Assembly (NCBI GenBank): GCA_052089385.1
Contig: JBQCZU010000002.1
Span: 1 to 64,000 of the forward strand
Direction: 5' to 3'
From: Arachnia sp052089385
GTDB taxonomy: Bacteria > Actinomycetota > Actinomycetes > Propionibacteriales > Propionibacteriaceae
DNA: 64,000 bases
Below the pieces are notes generated by a model. That model saw only the letters and a list, made by a program, of their open reading frames with translations, was not told the DNA's origin and made no database searches. This document shows, in pieces, positions 8,033 through 16,460 of the stretch. Each line of letters opens with the position of its first letter. Positions within the stretch are counted from its first letter, which is position 1. Position numbers and translations under genes: made by a program.

Positions 8033-8889
8033 CGTCGCACGGGGGCGGTCCGGAAGGTGAGGCTTTGGCCCGGCCGACCCTGTGCGAGGAGATCGCAGGA
8101 CGTGTCATCCAGCACCGCGACGACCGGGTACCCGCCGGTCACCGGATGGTCGGCCATGAACACCATGGGAAGCCCTGAGGGTGGGAGCTGGACCGCGCCC
8201 CGGACCAGCGGCTCACTGGGGAGTTCCAAACCGGAGCGGGAAGGATGTCGGGGGAGTGGAATCCCCAGCAATCGAACGCCGACGCGGTCCACTTCCGGTG
8301 AAATGGTCCACGGACGATCGGCGAGGTCGCCGCCGCTCCAATCTGCCCTCGGCCCGGGGTGCACCACGAGCTGCAACTCACCGCCAGCATTCGCGGTCAT
8401 CGGGGCGAACTCTGCTGATGGGCGTGCGAAGGCCGGGCCAGTCGGCAGCACCTCCCCCGGACGCAACGGAACAGGCCCCAAGGTGGACAGCGTGTCACGC
8501 GATCGTGAACCCAGCACTGGCTCCACGTCCACTCCGCCCGAGACGGCGACGTATGCCCGCAGTCCCGCGGAGGCCCGGCCGAGGCGCAAACGTTGCCCGG
8601 CCCGCAATGGAATGGGCGCCGCCCAATCGACACTTCGCCCGTCGACGTCAACGCCGCACCGTGCACCCGTCATGGCCAGCCAAGTGGGGGCCAACGCTTC
8701 CATCTCGAGTCCGCCGAGCAATACCTCGATGGTTGCCGCACCCGGATCGTTGCCCACAAGGGCGTTGGCCAAGCGGTGTGACTCTCGGTCAGCCGCTCCG
8801 GAGGGAGAGACCCCGATGTGCATCCAACCCGGGCGGCCGAGGTCCTGAATGGTCGCCAGAGGTCCCACCCGCAGCACGCCCAGGCTCAT
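8029..8889 (-). CDS. pxpC: 5-oxoprolinase subunit C
   Basis: 286 residues, of the biotin-dependent carboxylase-like / KipA family. The start is ATG at 8889, giving MSLGVLRVGPLATIQDLGR followed by the family hallmark GWMHIGVSPSGAAD. The upstream in-frame extension is Arg/Pro-rich and lies in the pxpB gene, so it is rejected. Further family segments are VLLGGLE and ADHPVTGGYPVVAVL near the C-terminus. With PxpA and PxpB it forms the prokaryotic ATP-dependent 5-oxoprolinase that opens pyroglutamate to glutamate. It overlaps pxpB upstream and the ligase downstream, both as ATGA. Confidence 0.95.
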   Translation of the reverse strand: MSLGVLRVGPLATIQDLGRPGWMHIGVSPSGAADRESHRLANALVGNDPGAATIEVLLGGLEMEALAPTWLAMTGARCGVDVDGRSVDWAAPIPLRAGQRLRLGRASAGLRAYVAVSGGVDVEPVLGSRSRDTLSTLGPVPLRPGEVLPTGPAFARPSAEFAPMTANAGGELQLVVHPGPRADWSGGDLADRPWTISPEVDRVGVRLLGIPLPRHPSRSGLELPSEPLVRGAVQLPPSGLPMVFMADHPVTGGYPVVAVLDDTSCDLLAQGRPGQSLTFRTAPVRR

Positions 8890-9515
8890 GGCAGCGCCCG
8901 GAACTGGACGCGCATTCCCGGAATCAGAAGTGCGGGCTGTTGCCGGCTTTGATCCCACAGGGGGACCTCCGTGTGACCAATCAGCTGCCAACCGCCGGGG
9001 GAGCGTCGGGGATAGATGGCGCTGTACCCGTCGGCCAGCGCGACGGCACCTTCCGGTACAGCTGTCCGGGGCTCGGAGCGTCGCGCCACTCGCAGGCGCG
9101 GGTCCCCGTCGGACAGGTAGGCGAACCCGGGGGCGAAACCACAAAACGCGACAACCCACCGGGTGGAGGTATGAGCCGCGACCACTTCCGCAGGGGTCAA
9201 GCCGCAGGTCTCTGCCACGGAGGACAGATCCGGGCCCTCATAGGTCACCGGGATCTCGATGATTCCCCCCGTCGGGACAGCACGGGGAGGAAGACCCGTG
9301 AGATGCGTCAACGGCTCCCGCAGCGCTGCGGCATCCGGTGCGTTGCCTGCCGTCACCAGGACGGTCCGTGCAGCCGGGACGATATCCACGATGCGCGCCC
9401 AGGGAAGCCCACCCTCGGAGCGCAGCAACCGGAGCGCAGCGTCCACGGAACGGACCGCTGCGGAATCAGCCAGTTCCAGGAGCCAGGCGCGCTCGCCATT
9501 GGCCAGCACCCTCAT
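8886..9515 (-). CDS. pxpB: 5-oxoprolinase subunit B
   Basis: 209 residues, the KipI / AHS1 family. Visible family signatures are IEIPVTYEGPDL, VVAFCGFAPGFAYL and IYPRRSPGGWQLIGHTEVPLWD, all of which are characteristic. In Bacillus the homologue KipI inhibits the sporulation kinase KinA, but a PxpABC gene set points to pyroglutamate hydrolysis. The ATG overlaps the end of pxpA and the stop overlaps the pxpC start. Length is slightly short for the family (220-240) but all core motifs are present. Confidence 0.95.
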   Translation of the reverse strand: MRVLANGERAWLLELADSAAVRSVDAALRLLRSEGGLPWARIVDIVPAARTVLVTAGNAPDAAALREPLTHLTGLPPRAVPTGGIIEIPVTYEGPDLSSVAETCGLTPAEVVAAHTSTRWVVAFCGFAPGFAYLSDGDPRLRVARRSEPRTAVPEGAVALADGYSAIYPRRSPGGWQLIGHTEVPLWDQSRQQPALLIPGMRVQFRALP

Positions 9516-10252
9516 GCGAAAGCCGCGACCCTGACGCCGGCCTCTTCCAGCGCAGTCCTGACCGCCCGGGCCAGATCCACCGCGCCGGGGGTGTCACCGT
9601 GCAGACAGATGGAGTGGACTTCGACGGGAATGATCGAGCCATCCATCGCACGCACCTGCTTTTTCGTGGCCATCAGAACTGCTTGGCGGACCACCCGCTG
9701 CGTATCTGTCAGGACCGAGCCGGAAACACTGCGGGGGATGAGGCTGCCGTCGGCTGCATATGCCCTGTCTGCGAAGCCCTCTGCCATCGGTCGCAACCCC
9801 GACTCGGACGCAAGCCGAAGGAAGTGCGATCCGGGCAGCCCGAGAACGGGCAGCCCGGGTGCGAAGTTGGCGACTGCTTTCACGACCGATTCAGCCACCC
9901 CGATGTTGGCGGCGACGTCGTGGTAGAGCGCCCCATGGGGCTTGAGATAGCTGATCCGGCTTCCCACACGCACCGCCTCCGCGGCCAGCCCCCGGAGTTG
10001 ACGCAGTACGAGGCGCCCCAGTTCATCTGACGCAATGTCCATCGACACACGGCCAAAGTTGACACGATCCTCGTACGACGGATGTGCCCCGATCCGTACA
10101 CGCCCCCGGCGGGCGGTGTCGCACGCGAGATGCATGCTCGCCCGGTCCCCCGTGTGTCCACCGCTGGCCACGGAGGCCGAGGTCACCACCTCCAGCATGG
10201 CGGCATCCTCCCCGCAACCCTCTCCAAGATCAGCATTCAGGTCGATTCGCAC
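9512..10252 (-). CDS. pxpA: 5-oxoprolinase subunit A (LamB/YcsF family)
   Basis: 246 residues. The N-terminus MRIDLNADLGEGCGED and the segments GAHPSYEDRVNFGR and YLKPHGALYHD are diagnostic. The usual CGGHAGDP-like motif reads ASGGHTGDR here, so the family's frequent Asn/Cys are replaced, though the Gly-Gly-His core is kept. The VHSICLHGDTP motif is near the C-terminus. It is first in the minus-strand operon pxpA-pxpB-pxpC-ligase. The GTG start at 10252 lies 6 bases after a TAGTCT box, consistent with a leaderless mRNA diverging from pyrG. Confidence 0.95.
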   Translation of the reverse strand: MRIDLNADLGEGCGEDAAMLEVVTSASVASGGHTGDRASMHLACDTARRGRVRIGAHPSYEDRVNFGRVSMDIASDELGRLVLRQLRGLAAEAVRVGSRISYLKPHGALYHDVAANIGVAESVVKAVANFAPGLPVLGLPGSHFLRLASESGLRPMAEGFADRAYAADGSLIPRSVSGSVLTDTQRVVRQAVLMATKKQVRAMDGSIIPVEVHSICLHGDTPGAVDLARAVRTALEEAGVRVAAFA

Positions 10253-10258
10253 AGCACC

Positions 10259-10264
10259 AGACTA
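10259..10264 (-). promoter_or_regulatory. Leaderless -10 box TAGTCT for pxpA
   Basis: On the minus strand TAGTCT is followed by 6 bases and then the GTG of pxpA. No good ribosome-binding sequence lies between, so transcription probably begins at the start codon. Confidence 0.6.
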
Positions 10265-10364
10265 GGAGGTTGTGCGATCTCTAAGCCTGAAACCGATGGT
10301 TCAGGGGCCCGGAATCCCGGACCGGTTATTCTGGAGCCCCCTGGTGCGACTACGCTGGAGTTCC

Positions 10365-12011
10365 GTGCATCCCTCCAGAAAAACAAAACACGTATTCGTC
10401 ACCGGGGGAGTCGTCTCCTCACTCGGCAAGGGCCTGACCGCCTCAAGCCTGGGAAGCCTGTTGATCGCCCGTGGCCTGAAGGTCACGATGCAGAAACTGG
10501 ATCCTTACCTCAACGTCGACCCTGGCACCATGAACCCCTTCCAACACGGTGAGGTGTTCGTGACCGAGGACGGCGCGGAGGCCGATCTCGACATCGGCCA
10601 CTACGAGCGCTTCCTTGATGTCACCCTCAACGCAGATGCCAACGTCACCACAGGCAAGGTCTACTCAAGTGTGATCGCCAAAGAGCGACGAGGGGAATAC
10701 CTGGGGGACACCGTGCAGGTGATCCCACACATCACAGACGAAATCCGCGATTCCATGATGGCGATGGGCGGCAAGGATGTCGATGTGGTGATTCACGAGA
10801 TCGGTGGCACCGTCGGCGACATCGAATCCCTGCCCTTCCTTGAGGCCGCCCGGCAGGTGCGTCACGAAATTGGTCGGGACAACGTCTTCTTTCTGCACGT
10901 CTCCCTGGTCCCGTGGATCAAACCGTCAGGGGAGATGAAGACCAAACCCACACAGCACTCCGTCGCTGCGCTACGCCAGGTCGGCATCCAGCCCGATGCC
11001 ATCGTGTGTCGCTCCGAATTTGAAATCAGCCAGGCTCTGAAGCGAAAGATCGCCCTGATGTGCGACGTCGACCAAGAGGCCGTCGTGTCCTGCGCCGATG
11101 CCCCGTCGATCTACGCCATCCCCAAAGTCCTGCACGCCGAGGGACTTGACGCCTACGTGGTGCGTCGGATGAACCTCAGCTTCCGCGACGTCAACTGGAC
11201 CGTCTGGAACAACCTGCTGGAGCGTGTCGAGCACCCCAAGCACCACGTGAGCGTCGCACTGGTGGGCAAGTACATCGACCTGCCGGATGCCTACCTGTCG
11301 GTGTGTGAGGCGCTGCGTGCCGGTGGCTTCGCCAACTGGGCGCGGGTGAACGTGAAGTGGGTCCGCTCGGACGACTGCGAAACTCAGCAGGGTGCTGCGG
11401 AGCAACTCGGTGAAGTGGATGCTGTCCTGATCCCCGGAGGGTTCGGTATACGAGGTGTGGAGGGCAAGGTTGGTGCCCTGCGCTATGCCCGCGAAAACGG
11501 GATCCCCACGCTGGGAATCTGCCTCGGTCTGCAGGCGATGGTCATCGAGGTGGCCCAGAACCTCGCAGGGATTTCCGACGCCGCCTCCTCGGAGTTTGAT
11601 CCGGAGACGGAGCACCCTGTCATCGCGACCATGGAGGAGCAGAAGGACATCGTGGATGGTCGGGGTGATCTGGGCGGCTCCATGCGGCTGGGCTCACACC
11701 CGGCCGATCTGGTGAAGGGGTCACTCGCCCACAGCACCTATGGAGCCGTGCGCGTGGAGGAGCGACACCGTCACCGCTACGAGGTCAACAATGCCTATCG
11801 CGGGGAGTTGGAGGCCGCGGGGCTTGTCATCTCGGGCACGTCGCCCGACCAGACGCTCGTGGAGTTCGTCGAACTGCCGGTGGAGGTCCACCCGTACTTC
11901 ATTGCCACCCAGGGCCACCCGGAGTTGAAGTCGCGGCCGACGAAGGCGCACCCCCTGTTCTCCGGACTCATCCGGGCAGCCCTGCGGCGCCAGGAAGGAC
12001 AGACGTCGTGA
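10365..12011 (+). CDS. pyrG: CTP synthase
   Basis: 548 residues. It makes CTP from UTP, ATP and glutamine. The N-terminal synthase domain starts with KHVFVTGGVVSSLGKGLTAS, the family P-loop; the C-terminal class-I glutamine amidotransferase domain has the Cys nucleophile in LGICLGLQAMVIE and a conserved His-Pro-Glu (GHPELKSRP). GTG at 10365 is chosen because it places the P-loop about 15 residues in; the longer in-frame extension to 10272 is not family-like. A TACGCT box ends 8 bases before it. The stop overlaps the Nudix start. Confidence 0.97.
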   Translation: MHPSRKTKHVFVTGGVVSSLGKGLTASSLGSLLIARGLKVTMQKLDPYLNVDPGTMNPFQHGEVFVTEDGAEADLDIGHYERFLDVTLNADANVTTGKVYSSVIAKERRGEYLGDTVQVIPHITDEIRDSMMAMGGKDVDVVIHEIGGTVGDIESLPFLEAARQVRHEIGRDNVFFLHVSLVPWIKPSGEMKTKPTQHSVAALRQVGIQPDAIVCRSEFEISQALKRKIALMCDVDQEAVVSCADAPSIYAIPKVLHAEGLDAYVVRRMNLSFRDVNWTVWNNLLERVEHPKHHVSVALVGKYIDLPDAYLSVCEALRAGGFANWARVNVKWVRSDDCETQQGAAEQLGEVDAVLIPGGFGIRGVEGKVGALRYARENGIPTLGICLGLQAMVIEVAQNLAGISDAASSEFDPETEHPVIATMEEQKDIVDGRGDLGGSMRLGSHPADLVKGSLAHSTYGAVRVEERHRHRYEVNNAYRGELEAAGLVISGTSPDQTLVEFVELPVEVHPYFIATQGHPELKSRPTKAHPLFSGLIRAALRRQEGQTS

Positions 12012-12646
12012 CCACCCAGCCCGGAAGCATCTCGGATGAGCCACGCCGCTGGGAGGTGCGACACCGCGATGTGCTCGGCACTGGCGTGATCTCCAGTTTC
12101 GTTGACGAGGCCGTCGTGACGCCATCGGGAAACACCATTCAACGGCAGTTCCTGACCCATCCGGGCGCCGTGTGTGTCGTTGCCTGGGACGAAGCCACAG
12201 ACACGATCGCGTGTCTCCACCAGTACAGGCATCCCGTTGGAATGGAGCTTGTGGAAATTCCCGCGGGGCTCCTTGACGAGGACGGCGAGGAGTGGCTGCA
12301 CGCAGCTCAACGCGAATTGGCTGAGGAGGTGGAGCTCGCCGCCGAGCAGTGGCAGGTGCTCGTCGACGTGTGCCCGACGGCCGGAGCATGTCAGGAATCG
12401 CAGCGCATCTATCTCGGGCGGGGTCTCACACACACTGATCGCCCGAAGGGTTTCGAGCCAGAGGGTGAAGAGCTGGAGATGACCTGGGAATGGCTCGACA
12501 GAGGGGCCCTTGTGGATGCCGTGTTGCAGGGCCGCTGTCAGAGCCAGTCGCTGGTCACGGGATTGCTCGCCCTGGAAACGGCACGGCTCACCGGACGCCT
12601 GGACTCACTCCGCACGCCTGATGCGCCCTGGCCCATTCGGGGCTGA
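12008..12646 (+). CDS. Nudix hydrolase, ADP-ribose pyrophosphatase-like
   Basis: 212 residues. The Nudix box is recognisable (AGLLDEDGEEWLHAAQRELAEEVEL), with the REXXEE core intact, but the glycine normally next to last is Glu and the first spacing is one residue longer. N-terminal strands with HPGAVCVVAWDE and QYRHPVGMELVEIPAG are typical of ADP-ribose pyrophosphatases. GTG start overlaps the pyrG stop, the same pyrG-Nudix-xerD order as in mycobacteria (Rv1699-Rv1701). It probably cleaves ADP-ribose or a related sugar nucleotide. Confidence 0.9.
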   Translation: MTTQPGSISDEPRRWEVRHRDVLGTGVISSFVDEAVVTPSGNTIQRQFLTHPGAVCVVAWDEATDTIACLHQYRHPVGMELVEIPAGLLDEDGEEWLHAAQRELAEEVELAAEQWQVLVDVCPTAGACQESQRIYLGRGLTHTDRPKGFEPEGEELEMTWEWLDRGALVDAVLQGRCQSQSLVTGLLALETARLTGRLDSLRTPDAPWPIRG

Positions 12647-12654
12647 AGGCGCTC

Positions 12655-13563
12655 ATGACAACCGTTGATGCCGTCGTGGCCGACTACCTTGGTCACATCC
12701 GGGTAGAGCGCGGTCTGGCAGTCAATACGGTGTCGGCGTACCGGCGGGATCTCGGCCGGTGGATGTCCTTTCTCGCGGAGCGTGGCATCGAGGACATTGC
12801 AGAGGTGACCTCGGTCGAGGTGGACGAATTCGCACGCCAGTTGTCGGCGGAGCTGGCACCGGCGTCAGCCGCCCGTACGGTGGTGGCTGTGCGGATGCTG
12901 CATTCCTTTGCAGTGGAGGAGCAGCTCATCGCGGAGAATCCGGCCCGCGATGTCGCGCCAGCGTCTCCCCCGAAACGCCTACCGAAGGCATTGGGCGTGG
13001 ACGAGGTCCGCCGACTCCTGGAGGCGCCCGACCGAGACGATGTGGTGGGACTGCGCGATGCAGCGCTGCTGGAATTGCTCTACGGAACGGGTGCCAGAGT
13101 CTCGGAGGTGTGTGGGCTGGATGTCGACGATGCCACCGCCGCACTGTCGCAGCACGAGCCTGAACTGCGACTGTTGGGCAAAGGTCGCAAGGAACGCGTC
13201 GTCCCGCTGGGTTCCTTTGCCCTGGACGCCGTCGATGCCTATCTCGTGCGTGCCAGACCAACGCTGTCGCGCGGTCTGGGGGGCTCGGCCCTGCTGTTGA
13301 ACCAACAGGGCCGCCGACTCTCCCGCCAGTCAGCCTGGGCCGCCATCACCCGGGCCGCCGCGACTGCCGGGCTGGAAGGCGAGATCTCGCCCCACAGCCT
13401 GAGGCACTCCTTTGCCACCCATCTCCTCGACGGCGGAGCCGATGTGCGGGTGGTGCAGGAATTACTGGGACACGCATCAGTGGCAACCACACAGATCTAC
13501 ACGTTGGTGACGATTGAGAAACTTCGTGAGGTCTACCTCGCGGCGCATCCACGCGCGCTCTGA
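12655..13563 (+). CDS. xerD: Tyrosine recombinase XerD
   Basis: 302 residues. It resolves chromosome dimers at dif with XerC. The N-terminal SAM-like core-binding domain spans 1-95 and the catalytic domain follows. All six active-site residues are visible: Arg148 (GTGARVSEV), Lys176, His247 and Arg250 (HSLRH), His273 (LGHASVATT) and Tyr282. Length is exactly family-like and there is no sign of phage origin. The ATG lies 8 bases after the Nudix stop. Its neighbours parA, scpA and scpB make this a chromosome-segregation cluster. Confidence 0.96.
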   Translation: MTTVDAVVADYLGHIRVERGLAVNTVSAYRRDLGRWMSFLAERGIEDIAEVTSVEVDEFARQLSAELAPASAARTVVAVRMLHSFAVEEQLIAENPARDVAPASPPKRLPKALGVDEVRRLLEAPDRDDVVGLRDAALLELLYGTGARVSEVCGLDVDDATAALSQHEPELRLLGKGRKERVVPLGSFALDAVDAYLVRARPTLSRGLGGSALLLNQQGRRLSRQSAWAAITRAAATAGLEGEISPHSLRHSFATHLLDGGADVRVVQELLGHASVATTQIYTLVTIEKLREVYLAAHPRAL

Positions 13564-13571
13564 CCGGGCAC

Positions 13572-13577
13572 TAGGGT
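13572..13577 (+). promoter_or_regulatory. TAGGGT -10-like box before parA
   Basis: TAGGGT stands just after the xerD stop. A transcript starting about 7 bases downstream would begin near 13584, cutting into the GGAGG for the ATG at 13595 but keeping the GGAGGT for the GTG at 13610. This supports the GTG as the parA start. Confidence 0.4.
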
Positions 13578-13609
13578 GGGGGAGGCAAGTCGACATGGAG
13601 GTATCAGCA

Positions 13610-14542
13610 GTGACGGACCAGGGACTCTTCGCAGAGGAGACAGCGAACTTTGCTGTGCCCGATGCACCCGCAGCTTCCACACTCGTTGGCAGCGAGAAGA
13701 TGGGCCCCACGGGCAGACCACTTCCCGACTTTCCGGAACCCCCGCGCCCCGACCCCGGGCGTCACATGCAGGCCGAGATCGTGGCCATGTGCAACCAGAA
13801 GGGCGGGGTGGGCAAAACCACCACCACCATCAACCTGGGTGCCGCCCTGGTCGAACTCGGATTCAAGGTACTGCTGGTGGACTTTGATCCCCAGGGATCC
13901 CTCTCCGTCGGGCTGGGAGTCAATCCCCATACGCTCGGACTCAGCATTTACAACCTCCTCCTCAGCCGGGACCACACCCCGCACGAGGTCATCCATCCCA
14001 GCAGCGTCGAGGGCATGGACATTCTGCCCAGCAACATCGATCTCTCCGCAGCCGAGGTGCAGCTCGTCAGCGAGGTGGCCCGGGAGCAGACGCTCATGCG
14101 GGTTTTGAACAAGGTGCGCGGTGACTATGACTTCATCCTCATCGACTGTGCGCCCAGCCTCGGACTCCTCACCATCAATGCGCTCACCGCCAGCGATTGG
14201 GTTCTGATGCCTCTGGAATGCGAGTTCTTCGCGCTGCGTGGCATCGCGCTGCTCACCGACACCATCGCCAAGGTCTCAGATCGCCTGAACCCCGACCTGA
14301 AGGTTCTGGGCATTCTGGGAACCATGTACGACGCCCGTACCCTCCACGCCCGCGAGGTGCTGGAACGAGTCGTCCAGGCTTTCGACGAGACGGTATTTCA
14401 CACCGTGATTCGCCGCACCATCAAGTTCCCCGAGACCACGGTGGCCGGTGAGCCCATCACCACATACGCCTCGGCCTCGCCCGGTGCCGACGCCTACCGG
14501 CAGCTCGCGCGAGAGGTGCTGCAGCGATGCAAAAGCCAGTGA
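13610..14542 (+). CDS. parA: ParA-family ATPase of the xerD-scpAB cluster
   Basis: 310 residues from GTG 13610, which has GGAGGT seven bases ahead; ATG 13595 with GGAGG upstream is a serious alternative and would add five residues. A disordered N-terminal tail of about 52 residues precedes the deviant Walker A KGGVGKTTT (64-72); Walker A' is LLVDFDPQGSLS and Walker B is FILIDCAPSLGLL. These are the signatures of ATPases that ratchet DNA or protein cargo over the nucleoid. It is the second, scpA-linked ParA of actinobacteria, not the parAB pair at the origin, since no parB follows. It overlaps the next gene by 16 bases. Confidence 0.93.
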   Translation: MTDQGLFAEETANFAVPDAPAASTLVGSEKMGPTGRPLPDFPEPPRPDPGRHMQAEIVAMCNQKGGVGKTTTTINLGAALVELGFKVLLVDFDPQGSLSVGLGVNPHTLGLSIYNLLLSRDHTPHEVIHPSSVEGMDILPSNIDLSAAEVQLVSEVAREQTLMRVLNKVRGDYDFILIDCAPSLGLLTINALTASDWVLMPLECEFFALRGIALLTDTIAKVSDRLNPDLKVLGILGTMYDARTLHAREVLERVVQAFDETVFHTVIRRTIKFPETTVAGEPITTYASASPGADAYRQLAREVLQRCKSQ

Positions 14543-14928
14543 ACAAGCGTGCAACGCTGCCCGGTGCAGCAGAGCTCTTCCGGCAGACCCAACCCAATCC
14601 GGCCTTCGACACGCCCCGTCGGGCAGAGGCCCGCCAGGACATTTCTGAGGCTGCACAGACTGAGGTGGCCACGCCCGACGTCAACTCCAGCGATTCCCAA
14701 CAGGTTCCTGTGGCTTCAGGCCGCATTCGACATGACCAGAAGATCACCGTCTATTTCTCCTCCGAGGAACTTTTCGCGTTGGAGGACGCCACGCTGGCGT
14801 GCAAGCGTTCACACGGACTCAAAGTGGATCGGGGCAGGCTCGTGCGCTCCGCCGTCGCATTGGCGCTTGCGGATCTCGCCGAGCATGGCGAGGAGTCCGA
14901 CGTGGTGGCGGCCCTGCGAGCGCAGTGA
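14527..14928 (+). CDS. Small protein with ribbon-helix-helix-like C-terminus, possible ParA partner
   Basis: 133 residues, beginning inside the end of parA and ending in a GTGA overlap with scpA, so it is tightly co-translated. Residues 1-65 are low-complexity and polar. Residues 70-125 (QKITVYFSSEELFALEDATL, then a Lys/Arg-rich helix and LVRSAVALALADL) have the strand-helix-helix look of a ribbon-helix-helix DNA-binding fold. Many ParA ATPases work with a small DNA-binding centromere protein, so an adaptor role is attractive, but this is inference from position and shape. Confidence 0.8.
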   Translation: MQKPVNKRATLPGAAELFRQTQPNPAFDTPRRAEARQDISEAAQTEVATPDVNSSDSQQVPVASGRIRHDQKITVYFSSEELFALEDATLACKRSHGLKVDRGRLVRSAVALALADLAEHGEESDVVAALRAQ

Positions 14929-15794
14929 GTCCTGGAGCAGTGAGCAGGAGCACCGGACGCGGACGCAGAAGCACAGGTCAGAAAGCAGATCACCAGGATC
15001 AGGTTGCGGGCTTCGACGTTCACCTCTCCAATTTTGAGGGCCCCTTCGATTTGTTGTTGCAACTCATCGGCCGCCACGAGATGGACGTGACACAGGTGGC
15101 GCTGAGTCGGGTCACGGATGAGTTCATCGCTCACGTGCGTCTCGGTGGCAAGGACTGGAACCTGGATCAGACAAGTTCGTTCCTGGTGGTGGCATCCACG
15201 TTGTTGGACCTGAAATGTGCCAGATTGCTCCCGGGCGGGGAAGTGACCGATCCCGAGGATCTGGCCGCGCTGGAGGCGCGGGACCTCCTTTTCGCCCGGC
15301 TGTTGCAGTACCGCGCCTTCAAAAAACTGGCGTCCTGGATCGAAAGCCATGTGGACGCGGAGGGGCTCACACACTGGCGTCCCGGGGGTATTGAAGATCG
15401 GTTCGCTGATGTGCTGCCGGAGGTGGAACTGAACCTCACCGCAGCAGATGTGGCGAGGCTGGCGGTCACGGCCATGACACCGCGCCCAGTGCCACACGTG
15501 GAACTGACACACCTGCATGGCGCAAAAGTGAGCGTGGTGGAGCAGACGGCGATCGTCGCGTCCCTGCTGCGGGACAAGGGCTCGGCGACGTTCCGCAGCC
15601 TTGCCTCCGGCTGTGACCGCCTGACAGTTGTTGTGCGGTTCCTTGCGCTGCTGGAGCTCTTTCGGGCACGCCAGGTGGTTTTCGAACAGGCTGGTCCTCT
15701 CGCCGAACTCCACATTCGTTGGGTGGGGGGTGAGGTGGCTGCCTTGCCGGAAGTGGACGAGTACGACACCCAACCTGAGCTGGAGGATTCATGA
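14925..15794 (+). CDS. scpA: Segregation and condensation protein A (kleisin)
   Basis: 289 residues. ScpA bridges the heads of the SMC dimer in condensin. The N-terminal family motif is FDVHLSNFEGPFDLLLQLI, followed by helices around TDEFIAHV and a C-terminal winged-helix region (VVRFLALLELFRARQVVFEQ). GTG at 14925 overlapping the previous stop is preferred; GTG 14940 is also possible. The first 25 residues are basic and probably flexible. It overlaps scpB by ATGA. The smc gene itself is elsewhere. Confidence 0.95.
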   Translation: MSPGAVSRSTGRGRRSTGQKADHQDQVAGFDVHLSNFEGPFDLLLQLIGRHEMDVTQVALSRVTDEFIAHVRLGGKDWNLDQTSSFLVVASTLLDLKCARLLPGGEVTDPEDLAALEARDLLFARLLQYRAFKKLASWIESHVDAEGLTHWRPGGIEDRFADVLPEVELNLTAADVARLAVTAMTPRPVPHVELTHLHGAKVSVVEQTAIVASLLRDKGSATFRSLASGCDRLTVVVRFLALLELFRARQVVFEQAGPLAELHIRWVGGEVAALPEVDEYDTQPELEDS

Positions 15795-16450
15795 CAGAAC
15801 CGCAAGCCCACGACGTGGACACGCACGAGACGGCGTCGTCCATTCTGGCTTCACAGGCGGACGCCGAGCCTCAGAAGACCCACAGGTCGAATCTGTCCCG
15901 ACCCATTGAGGCCATGCTGTTGATGGCGACGGAACCGGTGATGGCCGCCGATCTTGCCGCGTCGCTGGCCGTCCCGGAACAGGACGTGGTGGAGTCGCTG
16001 GAACGCATCGCCGAGTTCTATGAGGCCGCCCACCGGGGCATCGAACTTCGTCGGGTGGCAGGGGGGTGGCGCCTCGCCACGGCATCGGATCTCGCCGATG
16101 TCATGGAGGCCTGGGTGGTGGCCGATCAACGCGCCAAGCTCAGCCAGGCGGCCCTGGAGACCCTCTCCGTCATCGCCTACCTGCAGCCTTGCACCCGAGG
16201 CCGGATCGCAGGCGTTCGTGGGGTCAACGTGGACGGTGTTGTGCGCACCCTGTTGGTTCGCGGGCTCATCGCTGAGGCGGGGGAGGACCCTCGTACGGGA
16301 GCCATGACGTTCACCACGACGGGTGTGTTTCTGCAGAAGTTGGGACTGGACAGCCTCGACGAACTACCAGACTTGGCGCCAATGCTGCCTGACGCCGTAA
16401 TGTTGGAAGCTGAGCTCGGCCGACTGGTCGAAGACGACACCACTGAATGA
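15791..16450 (+). CDS. scpB: Segregation and condensation protein B
   Basis: 219 residues. ScpB dimers bind ScpA in the SMC complex. Two winged-helix domains are recognisable: SRPIEAMLLMATEPVMAADL starts the first, and the second carries the family block LSQAALETLSVIAYLQPCTRGRIAGVRGVNVDGV. A 35-residue polar N-terminal tail precedes them. It overlaps scpA and ends 10 bases before the pseudouridine synthase gene, whose GAGGAG ribosome site sits in that gap. Confidence 0.96.
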   Translation: MTEPQAHDVDTHETASSILASQADAEPQKTHRSNLSRPIEAMLLMATEPVMAADLAASLAVPEQDVVESLERIAEFYEAAHRGIELRRVAGGWRLATASDLADVMEAWVVADQRAKLSQAALETLSVIAYLQPCTRGRIAGVRGVNVDGVVRTLLVRGLIAEAGEDPRTGAMTFTTTGVFLQKLGLDSLDELPDLAPMLPDAVMLEAELGRLVEDDTTE

Positions 16451-16460
16451 GGAGGCCCTG

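Noticed and set aside
8181..9926. Long plus-strand frame opposite the pxp genes
   Set aside because: It is antisense to three well-identified proteins and is a Pro/Arg/Ser-rich codon shadow.
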